DNA of 64,000 nt, from positions 46,550,029-46,614,028 of the forward strand of contig OZ026834.1 of NCBI GenBank assembly GCA_964023205.1. Reading direction: 5' to 3'. Below, one piece after another: positions 11,358 through 22,554 of the stretch (the first letter of the stretch is position 1; each line of letters opens with the position of its first letter). A program made the position numbers and the translations under genes. The DNA comes from Lutraria lutraria (lineage: Eukaryota; Mollusca; Bivalvia; Venerida; Mactridae). The notes beneath the pieces were generated by a model, which saw nothing but the letters and a program-made list of their open reading frames with translations, ran no database searches and had not been told where the DNA came from.

Positions 11358-13138
11358 TCAAATATGTCCATTTGCCATCTTTACCTCCTTGTCTAACTCG
11401 GCAGCAAGCTTCACTGCTTCATACCGTTTCCATACTGGTATCATCTCATCACCATTTGGTTTACCGTCATTGTAATCATACGGCAGCATGGCAGATAATT
11501 TCATTGCTTCCTCAGTACGGGCTATGTCAGGTACTGTTTCTGGAAACGGTATGTCGGGCGACCTTGAAGAATCTGTAAATCTAATTCCCTGCAATAAAGA
11601 GACAACAAGTAATATCTCTATGAGATTGGTTTTTATAATGATAGGTGTCTACAATTCTCATCTCATAATGGACAAAGATACTGGGATTTTGATTTAGAAA
11701 ATAATTTACCATAATATGCTTTTAAAAAAACATGACAATCCCACCAGTTTTTATTCTTCAATTTGAATTGTTCAAGTCAATGGAAGTACTAGTAGTCAGT
11801 TTTCAATGACAAAAGAAATTCATTACAATGCTGATTCATGGTAAATAAATTAAAGCATAGTCTCGATCTAACATGATAAAAATATAGGTCGACGTGCAAT
11901 ATCGATCTGTTTTTAAAATAACAACATTTTTGTGTTACGTGGTAGCAACAAGAAGATACGTTAGGAAAGTCATTTATTATGGATGTATTACCTAAAATAA
12001 TTCAGTTCTTCTATTCGTTTATTTTTCAGCCAATTAAGACATTTGTCTGATGAGAGTTTCATACCTTTGGGGGAGTGATCGAGATTTTGATGAGTTAAGA
12101 TGAATATTCTAAAATACAATTACCTGTGATGACCAATGTCAAGTCATTGATGGAGTGTTGTATGCCTCTCTGTGAAGTTTTAAATCTTGTTCGTTCGCCC
12201 ATATGGCAGGGGTCATTGATACGAACGTAACATAGCGCCATCTTCCCTTATGCTTCCGTTTCTGAAAGACAATTAATTTATACATGTATAATTTAAGTCA
12301 ACAAATACAAAGGATGGGTAATTAACATTATAATAGATACTAAGTATTTGCTCGCAATGCCTTTTGATAGGGAAGGCCAACACATTTAAAAAAGAAGTGA
12401 AGTGATTTTTTTACAGAAATTTTGACTTAAATATGTGTATTTTCAAAGATATTTTGCAAAACATTTAAATAATATACTTATACCTCTTACCGGGAGAGGT
12501 CTTGCATTGGCATGAACTAGTCTTGAATCCCATAACACCATTCCACCTTTCGGCACCGGAACCCTGGTAACACGACATCCACCTTGTTTAAAATAATCAA
12601 TATCTTCGTCCGTCATATCTACGTAAAACCCATTTCTCCTAGCTATTTCAGCTCTTTCTGGAAATTTAATGAAAAATTCGTCAAGCATTTTATGAGAACC
12701 ATCGATCACTTGAAATGTCCAATCATTTTTCGTCTGCTCTTCAATATAAAGCGCCCCCTGGTATGCGTGCAGACCAATCCTGGATGGTGTGGTATCTGCA
12801 TGTAACCAATATTTGCACACGTCTTGGAATCGTTCTACGCCGTCTTCAGGTGGACGTCCAATGCTGACAGCATCAAAACTTGTAAGGAGCTTATCTGTAT
12901 TCCACAACTGTGCAAACACTGGCTTCGCTTTCAGTCGTAGACGCCATGTTACATCAAGATGTCCAATATTGTGACCATCGATAATAGAACTAAACGTCTT
13001 TGGAAATTTGTCACCAAAATGTGCCAGCCACTTCTTATAATCAGCAATGGCTGTGTCACATTCCTGTGTTTCAAGAACATTTTCAATCACAGTGTAGCCT
13101 TTATTTTTCAAGTCCTCGAAATTGTCTTCAGAAATCAT
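11358..13138 (-). pseudogene. PhyH-like oxygenase paralogue, copy B, with in-frame TGA in exon 2
   Basis: Seen: exons 13138-12491, 12261-12124 and 11588-11358 match copy A exactly in length (648, 138 and 231 nt) and in splice phase. A 3' splice acceptor lies 6 nt before the ATG. The catalytic set is kept: HAD in KYWLHADTTPSR, and the distal His and Arg in SRLVHANARP. At 12139-12141 the codon aligned with copy A's Gln (CAG in TLTQHWSSQ) reads TGA, giving a predicted product of 256 residues that lacks the C-terminal 82. Exon 3 downstream of the stop is still open and closely similar to copy A (IPFPETVPDIARTEEAMKLS). Inference: a recently disabled paralogue, a shortened but folded enzyme, or a sequence error. 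No alternative GT donor upstream of the stop within exon 2 looks usable. Confidence 0.65.
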
Positions 13139-13294
13139 TTCGCACTGAAGCAGAAAAAATAAATGTGAAATTTAGTTGATCAAAACACAAAGGTGTGAGA
13201 ATACAACCTTACTCATTCGTGTTGTTGTAAAATAGTTGGAAAGTTACATTTGGTCAATTTATCATTAATAATGATACTGTTTGTACATGAACAA

Positions 13295-13314
13295 CCCCCC
13301 CCCCCCCCCCCCCC
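13295..13314. repeat. Poly(C) tract, 20 bp
   Basis: Twenty consecutive C residues lie upstream of the PhyH-like copy B. Such a homopolymer on one strand can form G-quadruplex or triplex structures and is prone to length errors in assemblies. Confidence 0.9.
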
Positions 13315-15863
13315 TGAGAGAAGTAGGTTAGTACGAGTACGTGCAATACTATTACTCCTGATAAACGACGATAAATAAACGGGACACACTCGCTACATAC
13401 TGTTCTGAATAACAATATACATTAACTTCACCCACTATGGTTTCTAAAATTGACATCCATCAAAAGTTCGTTTTTCAATTAACTTAAATGGGACAAAATG
13501 ATATTTACCATACCTTTCTTCTTAATTAATCCGTACCTGATTGTTTCACCACTATTATGAAACTGATACACGGTGTCTGAATTGTTAGATAGATATATAC
13601 ATTTTGTAAATGATGATATGAAGCCGGGGAACAGTATAAAGGATTACACAATCCAGATAAAACTCGTTGATAACACACTGTTCGTTTTCTTTCAGTTCTC
13701 TCCCTTATACCACTCACATTTGTTAATCAAAGTACTGAAAGTACTGTCGGACTTATGATTTTTACCATACGAGGCAAATAAGAGAAATGTGTACCCACAT
13801 CGTTCGTGCCCATACAAATGTTTTTAACATTTAAACTTGCGGACCGATTTTTCATTCATATTGTAATGCAGGTCATATGCATGTAGGTAAATGACATACG
13901 CTAGTCCCTTTGCTAAAATTTTAAAATGAAAAAAGCCTGATATTGGAAAGTTTAATGATTAGCCCCATTAATCGAAGACAATTTAATTACATTAAAAACT
14001 CTTTATTGTACACAAACTAGTGACCAACACTTCAGTAACAGTAAATACAAACATTGATTCTTCTGGTTTTAACACAACAGAACATCGTCGCATTGAACAC
14101 AATCAGGGTCGCTGAAATCAAAAAGGTCCTGACACAGTAGAGTAAGACCTATATGACCTATAGTTAACCCGATGTTGCATGAAATTCAGACATGATTATG
14201 TAATTCTAAATAATCTGGCGTAAAGGATCTCTTAAACTGTAAGTTTTAAAAGCACGTATCCAGTAATTTACGTTCGTATTTAGCGACTCGAATTATTATT
14301 ATTACCTTAGATGTTTACCTGACATGAACTCATTCAATAAATCAAACTCTCCACACCAGTTACGCTTTGCTACTAACCACTGCGGGGAGTGAGTCTATAT
14401 ATAGCGATTCCGTCATCAAACTAACACTAGTTGGTGTGAATATCACGGAAATACGATTAGATGAGAATTCGCTTTGTAATATTAAGAAATGTTAGAAAGG
14501 CACAAAACACATACATCGTGGGTAGATTGTTGCAAATGCATGAATACGTCCGTAGAGATGTTTCTGAACTATCGAACGAAAACCGAAAGTAGAACTACTT
14601 TTACGGCTAGATATTTTATTGGACAATGGATACGCGGTTTTAATTCTACGCATTTGAATATCTAATGTATCTACCGACAAGCACTTATTTAGATACATGA
14701 CTCTTTCCATGTAGTTACAATAAAATGATTTGAAATATATTTAGATCCGACACACTTAATTGGGGAAAGATTCCAGATACTTCTATATAAACATACCATT
14801 TAGTTGCGTACTATTTCCTTTATGCGGCATTCTTTTAACCAAGCTGTTATGGAGTCCAGCGACAAAAGTTTGTTCACCGATTACAAAGGACTTGATTTTG
14901 ATAAAAATCATATTCGTGAGAACTTACATGGTTAATAAACCATACTCCTACACCATGTGACAGTATATAGAGCTTTAAATGATGATTAGTGTTCATTATG
15001 TTGAAGTGAGTAAAATACTTACACAAGTTTACGATACTATAGGATTAATTGTTAATTGGACTGGTATGTTGTATAAACGTTATAGTGTATCATTTCAAGT
15101 TCATAAAATGAACACTAATATTTCAAGAATGAACAACAAGAATTGGTAAAAATGTACATTTCCCGACAGCAATAATTGTGTATATGTAGAAATGACGTCA
15201 GTTTGGGATTGTCTCACACCATTTTGTGATATTGTAACAACATGGTATCACGGATTACAACGCTACTCATTACAAATATCCATTCATTTTTTATGTATGC
15301 TCCAATAACAATTAATAACCCAATATATCAACGCCATGCTCAAATTCGGCGTCGCTTTAAACAATATATAACTTATTAAAGCCAAAAGAAGAAAATACAT
15401 ATATTCGATTGCAATAGTTTTATTATCACAATATTCTATCAGGAGAACAATATAACACCCTGGTGGCGTTCTGGGGTTCGCTAAGAAGAATTTATTGCAC
15501 CGCAGAACGGATTACCTGCTAGAAATGATAGTTGTAACATTTGGCATATTAACCAATCAGACAAGATACCATTTTCATGAATATCGCAATTCGAAGTTTA
15601 TTACGTCTTGCAATAAACCCTTTAAAACACCGAATATAGCGTACATTATTTATTATAATTATGTATTTGCTATTTGTAAAATGTACATTAGTTGTTATAA
15701 TTGTATGACAACAAGGCAATAGACGCCAAGGTGGACTGGCTTGTATCAATAAATGTCCACAGCGAATAATGTAGATCAATGAATCTCATGTCCAAGAATA
15801 GTAAGAATTGTATGAACAGATACTTTTATAATTTTAAGAACCCAAATCTCACACTAACCTCTA

Positions 15864-15877
15864 GGGGGGGGGGGGGG
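15864..15877. repeat. Poly(G) tract, 14 bp
   Basis: Fourteen consecutive G residues lie in AT-rich intergenic DNA. Confidence 0.9.
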
Positions 15878-17012
15878 AGTCACAAAAATAGATAAAAGAC
15901 GCACACAAAGTGATATAACAAATTACATGTTGCTCCAAATAAAACGAACGAGGGAATATTATTTCTTCACAAGACAATCTAATGCAAAACATGTTATTTT
16001 TTCCGATTAATCCAAAAATATTATATCGAATGAAATCTGTCCTCTGTCAACTTTGATGAAAGACAGAAATGAAAGAACTCGCCCATAATAGTTGTCATTG
16101 GTTAAGTGTTAAAAACGGAGTTCTAGGAAAATGACTTGCAAAAAATCGAACTTGTGCACACTCTTGTATCCAAAGCATTATCGTCTTAGGTTTTATATCA
16201 ATCGATCAGAATTAGGAACGTTACTTAAGACATAAAACTCATCTAGGCGTCACTTAAAAACTACGGGGATTAAAATCGATTTTTCAAATGTTTCCTTCAT
16301 GGAATAAATGGAGACCTTAATCAAAGCGAACAATAAACACGGCGGCACAGTGCAAAACATTCTTCTTTCTTGCTTTATTGTTTAAGCTGGTTTCCAGAAT
16401 ATTTGCAGAGATGAACTGAGACACAATACTGTCGTAATAACAATGTAACCGCAACATGATCTTAACAAAGGTCATATTAATAATTCTCATATTATTCTGT
16501 TTTATCATGACAAAGTGTGTGATCATAATGAGCCTTGTTTTCATCACATTTAATTCCTGTACAAAGGTACAAGATGAATTGAGTCTTTCAGCCTTAAAAT
16601 AATTCAATTTCAATCATTCGGTATGAGTGTTTACAGACTGTCTGGATGGCCTTCTGATGTTTTGTTATAAAAAAATATTCTCGTCCCGTGCATTACTTGA
16701 TTCTTATCAATAGTGTTTTATAAGTGACAAGGACAAAGGAATGAAATAAAACAGACGTCGAATACAGTAGTGTTGTTCAATCGTAACGATTTGTTACTAG
16801 GAAAAGCGATGGTTTAAGTGAACGATCTTTCTTGTAAAATGCGTACCGACGGAAGTTCGTCGGATGATTCATTCTTTTTAAGTGGTACTGTCAGTTTTAT
16901 GATCGAGTCTGTCTGATTCACGATCCAGCGAAACTGTCCTTAAAAAAATTGTCTGTATTTCTGTTAACCAACTATTTGCAGAACTACTTTTTGTGTAGCA
17001 TTTTTAACGATA

Positions 17013-17182
17013 TAGTAACCCCCCCCCCCCCCCCCCCCTGAAAACCGGACCCTATCCGGATTGGGCCAAAACAATCCGGTTTTCTGGGAGTTCTGGTTTG
17101 TAGGGAACATTTAATAAATAAAAATGGGACTTGAAAAATCTTCCGATTTTCAGGGAAATCCGATTTTCTGGGTTTTACTGTA
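17013..17182 (+). mobile_element. ACAGTA-ended element, family iii (CTGAAAACCGGA)
   Basis: The left end is TAGTAACC running into a 20-bp C tract, then TGAAAACCGGACCCTATCCGG. The right end is TTTTCTGGGTTTTACTGTA at 17164-17182. The interior repeats the CCGGTTTTCTGGGA / TGAAAACCGG theme also found at 41370-41695. The C tract seems to be an expansion of the AACCCCTGAAAAC left boundary. Confidence 0.62.
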
Positions 17183-18177
17183 CTTCATTCATTGCACTGC
17201 GGTCGACTGTAAACATCGAGAGCTCGGAAAGGATCTGAACCAGACAGGGCCTTGTTCGGGATAACGTCAGGAATTTCATGCAGATAAGAAAGTAGAAAAA
17301 CATGAATCTTACTTTTAGTTGAAACTGTGTTAACAACATCAAATAAATTTGCATGTGCGTATTTAGTTCTACGCTGTTTATCTATTTTAAAGACCTATCT
17401 TGCTTGTGTTGTGGATAAGGGATTCGCTAGCGTCGCTTGCTGCACATCTGCATTATGTTCGTATTGTGAGGCTCCTCTCCCTATATAGGGTAGGATTATC
17501 GCATTTTAGTGGAACTTTCTTGACTTGGATGGAAATTAGTAGCTCTTCACTTTTCTACAACGGGATGCCACATACTAACATGTCTATTGTTTTTTAAGAG
17601 CTGCGATGTTTTGTTGTGAACTTGTTATTTCTGCACTTATTTCAACAGAAGATATAATATCTACCTTTCTCTGAAATACACACTGGCGCACCTGAATTCT
17701 CTTCTAATTAATTTTTTTTTAAAAATGCTGATATTTCATAGATACTTCCACACGTGACATATCTGGATGTACTTTGGTTGCCGGTTGTCATTGTGTAATC
17801 TTATTCATCCCGTGCTATTCCTATAACCTTTTCTCTGTCCACTTCCCGGGTATTCACTTTAATCCATTCAATTTCCGATGGGAATTATAAATCATGGCAC
17901 GTCCTATATTTCTCTCTCCGTGGATCATTCTATTTCATTCGCTGAAATATTAATATTAAAAAATCCTGTGTCAGATTTCTCATTATATCGTATTTCTATC
18001 CAATGCATTCAATTTGTGTTTTTTCCCACTTAGCAATCCTTAAAAAGCTTCGGCTGACTGTCCTGTATTGTATGAAAATAAGAATAGATATGACGGTTAG
18101 AAGAGTTTAATTTCATTATCAATGTATATTGTAGATAAATTATAAATGCACCAGCCTTCGTTATAGTGTATATACTA

Positions 18178-19207
18178 CAGGGTGTCCCAAAAGAAAGGTA
18201 ACACTTTCATGCATGTTTAATGTCCCTTTAAATTGCAGATGAATACATAATATTTATATAGATATGTAGATCAAAGATGTAAGTTTTTTGTCTCAGAGAA
18301 CCTTATTAATATTTTCATAATTTGCAATTTAATACAATTTTGAGAACAAAAGTGCATTTTCCATCATTGACGTCGTTTTAGTAATTTATGACGTTTCTGG
18401 TGTGCCAACCTTTCATCCTTTTACTTACCATACACGCATGATAAAATCTATACCACTTTAACACTTCAACAGCATTTCTTTGGTTGGTGCCTTAGGACTA
18501 TAGACCTTTGACTTAAACTATAGTGACGAAGAAAGAAGTTCCATGGGTTGAGGTTAAGACTATGCGCAGGTCGAGCTATTCAGCAATATTTCACCTCCGT
18601 ATATATCGACTGAATATTACTCAATCACCAAATATATTTGTAGAAAGTATAGTACACTACTTGATATGTATGTGCCGTACCACCACCCTGTATGAACCAC
18701 ATGTTTTGTAAGGTATGAGACTTCTTTTTGAGCATATTAACAAACTTGTTTTTCAAAAGAGACCTCATTCTTTTGCGGAGAGACCACTACACAGTGAGAA
18801 ACTCGTGGTGTGCAACTTCATGCCATGGTATAAATTGGACTGTTCATCTTTGAGGATACGGTGTCTTTCAATGATTGAAACAAATCAAAATCAAGGTGAA
18901 GAAAGTCCAGCAAAGACGTGTTAGAAAATTTTATCGTGCGTATACGGTACAAACATGTATAAGTGAAGAGGATGAAAAGTCGTCACATCAAAAACGTCAA
19001 AAATTACTTAAACGACGTCAATGATGAAAAATGCACTTTTGTTTTCAAATTTGTATTAACTTGCAAATTATGAAGATATTTATAAGGTTCTCTGACACAA
19101 AAAAAATACATCTTTGATCTACATGTCTATATATATATGTATTCATCTGCAATTTAAAAGAACATTAAACATGTATGAAAGTGTTACCTTTCTTTTGGGA
19201 CACCCTG
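18178..19207. mobile_element. 1.03-kb DNA transposon or large MITE with roughly 210-bp terminal inverted repeats, TA target site
   Basis: The left end CAGGGTGTCCCAAAAGAAAG at 18178 is matched in inverted orientation by the right end at 19207. TA dinucleotides flank both sides (18176-18177 and 19208-19209). The inverted arms continue inward with only modest divergence to about 18392 and 18990, including the GACGTC..CAATGATGGAAAATGCAC block. The roughly 600-bp centre contains only short frames (longest about 70 codons) and no recognisable transposase. TA duplication and the CAGGGTGTCCCAAAA end fit the Tc1/mariner-type mechanism. Confidence 0.82.
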
Positions 19208-20879
19208 TATTATATAAGATGGTGACAGAACCAATAAAAATACATTTCATTTAGATAAAAAGCATTTTGATGTTCATCATTTATCCGCGGTCATTCTAAC
19301 TGTATGCTTAATTTTGTCGATCACGTGAATGGCTATTTCTACATAGCAACCTTCTTCAGCCAGTCGTTTGTCTATCTACAACTTATATTATGTTTCTCAC
19401 TTTCCTAAAACATCCCGGTAATGTGTAGAAAGCTTTTAAAGTCGAGACGCACTTTGTAATTAATCTGTTACTTTCAGGAAACTGTCAGCACAGCTGATTT
19501 GGAAACCATTCCTCTAACGTCTTCTTTCAGTCCGCAAATGCAGTCAGAATCTCTGTTTGATCGGCTAAACCTCTGTTGTAGGACCTGTAAACATTTGACA
19601 TTATTTGGGTCATTTGGAACATTATTTCTACGAAGTCGAAATTGATGGAATTAGTCTCTTCGCTAAATTATTTACGAGATGGGATAATTTCTCAATGAAC
19701 GCATTAAAACTCATGGCACAAATATCATAATAATCATTGGGAATTAAGAGAGAAAAGGACGAACCAACGAACAAGTATTTATGCAAGGCAAAACAACTAT
19801 TTATTTATTATGATTAATATCGAGCAATAATCATGATCTGAAATGTTTGGAAGGTTTATATTATGGTCCGAGGGATGATCCAAAATAATCAGGACTGTCG
19901 CAATATTGGCAAAACGTACGGTTTAATTGTTAATAACAAAACATAATTTTAAACCGCTATCCAATCTGCTGGATCTTTATGAATTTTGACAAAAATTGTT
20001 CGGCCGAATTCCTTCAATGACGCCTTGTATTACCACGGTAACGTGCATCCGGAGCACTAGAAATTGAAATCATGAATATACCTGTAATAACACTACTATT
20101 TAAGTCAGAATTCGGTCTAAGGACATGAAATTCCGCCAAATTATCATATAATGTATATACAACATCGTATGTAAATATGGCTTAATTTGGACATTGCATG
20201 TAAAAATAAACGATCTTCATACAAGTAACAACGTAAACGACGGCAAAATGTCGACGTCGCACCATACTGAAGTTAGATCTGTGATAATTTTTTGATATCA
20301 CTGTAATACTTATGTACGCCGCGCTGTTTGTAATTTATGTGTGTGCATGTGTCTGAATTGTATGACCCTTTGTATTTACTGTTTAAGACATATTCTATAC
20401 ATATAGATGCCAGAGGAATCAAAATCAGTTAAATCTGATATCAACGTTTAAATAAGAAAACGCATAAATTTACCAATTAAACTAACCCGAAGAACGCATT
20501 CCCAAAAATTCGTGCAGCTAATCATATCTGACGAAGCACGCTTAGACGTCTTGAAAATTGCAATTCAAAAAGAAAAAAATAATGCAATTGAAAGCAAGTC
20601 CAATCCATAACAATTGTCACAACAGCGAACGGAATGTCGATATGTCCGAGGGCTACCAATTAAAGGTCGCCTGAGCATCGTGTGGAATGTTGCCATACCG
20701 GATATCTGTCGCCGGAACTTCGAAATAAATGTAAGAAGCCACGACAGAACACATATTTCACCAAAAACCCATAAAGGATTTTAAGATCATTTTTTAACGT
20801 GTGGTCTTCATCAACACAAATTAAAGCTTTAGGAACACAGTAACACATAGTAATAATACGTCTAAGTATTATTATTATT

Positions 20880-20945
20880 ATTTACCATAAAATTATTATT
20901 TATATAGCACTCTTTTCATGTTTAGAACACGTTCAAAAGTGTGAA
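20880..20945 (-). repeat. SINE 3'-tail fragment (TTTATATAGCACTCTTTTCAT)
   Basis: TTTATATAGCACTCTTTTCA, followed by GTTTAGAACACGTTCAAAAG, aligns with the tail of the SINE at 49188-49599 (TTTATATAGCGCCCTTTTCA..GTACGTTCAAAGGCAC). It is preceded by an ATT microsatellite, the expected position of the SINE tail repeat on this strand. Confidence 0.55.
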
Positions 20946-21084
20946 CAATAATACAATAAAATAATGAAATTACATTTCACAACAATAAAAAAAAAATATA
21001 TATATATAAACAAATCAATAATTAATCATAATATTCAGTCTATAGAGAATGTAAAAGTTGATTATGAAATTGTAGGCTTCTGAC

Positions 21085-21250
21085 TTATGTTAGATATATG
21101 AGATGTTAGATATATATGACATGTTAGATATATGAGATGTTAGATATATATGAAATGTTAGATATATGACATGTTGGATATATAACATGTTAGCTATATG
21201 ACCTGTTGGATTATGACAGGTTAGATATATGACATGTTAGATATATGAGA
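21085..21250 (+). repeat. Tandem repeat, unit about 17-19 bp (ATGTTAGATATATGA)
   Basis: About nine imperfect copies of (G/C)ATGTTAGATATATGA, with GA/CA and one or two TA variants between units. Confidence 0.8.
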
Positions 21251-21353
21251 TCTACAGTGCATTCTTAGTAATAAGTATCAAACGTCAGAGCATAGAGGAA
21301 GTTGGTAACACAACGAGCAGTGAAGGGTTTCACAAAAGCATTTGATAGTATAT

Positions 21354-21556
21354 TGCTGTAATTTCATTTATTTTCGCTGGTCTCAACTTTCGTGTTTTTT
21401 TACTAAAATGGCTATTTCATGGGGACATAAATTCATCGATTTTGATTTTTGAAAAAAAATGCCTTATCTCTGCATTTCAATTCGTGGGGATTTGATTTCG
21501 TGCACGAGCCGACCCACGAAATTAATTCCCCAACGAAAATTAATGATTCCACAGTA
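21354..21556 (+). mobile_element. ACAGTA-ended element, family iv
   Basis: The left end is TGCTGTAATTTCATTTATTT (first base of the motif altered) and the right end is ATGATTCCACAGTA. The interior has TTCATGGGGACATAAATTCA, AATGCCTTATCTCTGCATTT and GACCCACGAAATTAATTCCC, closely matching 30583-30792. Confidence 0.72.
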
Positions 21557-22369
21557 TCAGCATGATTAAAAATGCAATATACATTGATTTATACCTAATT
21601 GTTATTATTGTATCAAAAAGAACATGTTCTTATTACCTTTAAGGTGTGTCAACTTTACTTGTTATTCTAGCAATCTAGAATTCGTTTCATGAAATTTGTT
21701 ATGATGCTTGAAATATGTGAGCAATGAATGTTTTCATTTGTGTCATGAAATGATCATACACCATCTCAATTGTATCATCCGTAAAACTGTCTATGTTTTA
21801 AATAAAAAAAAACACTGTATAAAAACCGAAACTTTTTTATTTAGAAGTTGATGAGCAAGTCTGATGTCTTGCTCTTGTTAATGTACCAAATCATAACCAT
21901 TTGTAAGCTCGTATATTCCAAGATCTACGTCCCCCAGAGGGATTAGACCTCAACGGAAGATAAATTCCTGACATTATTATTATGATTGTTCTCAAATATT
22001 TAATATTCAACAAGGAATTGATACACTCATGTATAGTCATTGAAACTAAGCCACAATTACCTGCAACATTCCGACCTTTTCGCAATAAGAAGCAATACGT
22101 GTTTGTAAACATTCATTATGCCTCTGGTAATTCTCAAAATTCAAATATAACATTTCTCATTTCTCTGCAAACTAGCTGTGTTACATGATTCTAAGCTAGA
22201 TATGTGTTCTGTACATAAGATATGTCTCAGATGAAAATATTCTTTCACCTGACAAACGTATTATCACACAGTCATAGCATTTGTGAGCAACATTATTAGA
22301 AAACCATTCCCATTGACACATACAGCTGAAGTAAAAAAATGTCCAATGAAAATCTGCATTGAATATAAG

Positions 22370-22554
22370 TGCAGTTAACCCTGTGTGAGTAGCCAACTCT
22401 AAATAAAGGCAACCCCGTGAATAAAGCCATTCTTTTAAAAACCGTCATTGAGTATTTGAAACAAAATTATCTCAAATAATGGGCACCTGTAAATAAAAGG
22501 CAACATTTTGTCTTTCCCGAGGGTGGCCTTTGTTTACAGGTTTGCATGACTGTA
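22370..22554 (+). mobile_element. ACAGTA-ended element, family ii (AATAAAGGCCACC)
   Basis: The left end is GTGCAGTTAACCCTGTG and the right end is GTTTGCATGACTGTAA. Between them lie several AATAAAGGCAACC / AATAAAGCCA units and a CTTTCCCGAGGGTGGCCTTT block, as in the copies at 29003, 46550 and 54134. Confidence 0.6.

Larger units (their letters stand above)
13139..18177. other. Intergenic AT-rich stretch, no gene recognised
   Basis: Only short spurious frames are present. It includes a 20-bp C run (13295-13314), a 14-bp G run (15864-15877) and one ACAGTA-ended family iii element (17013-17182). The promoter of the upstream PhyH-like copy should lie in its first kilobase, but no motif could be assigned. 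Confidence 0.45.
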
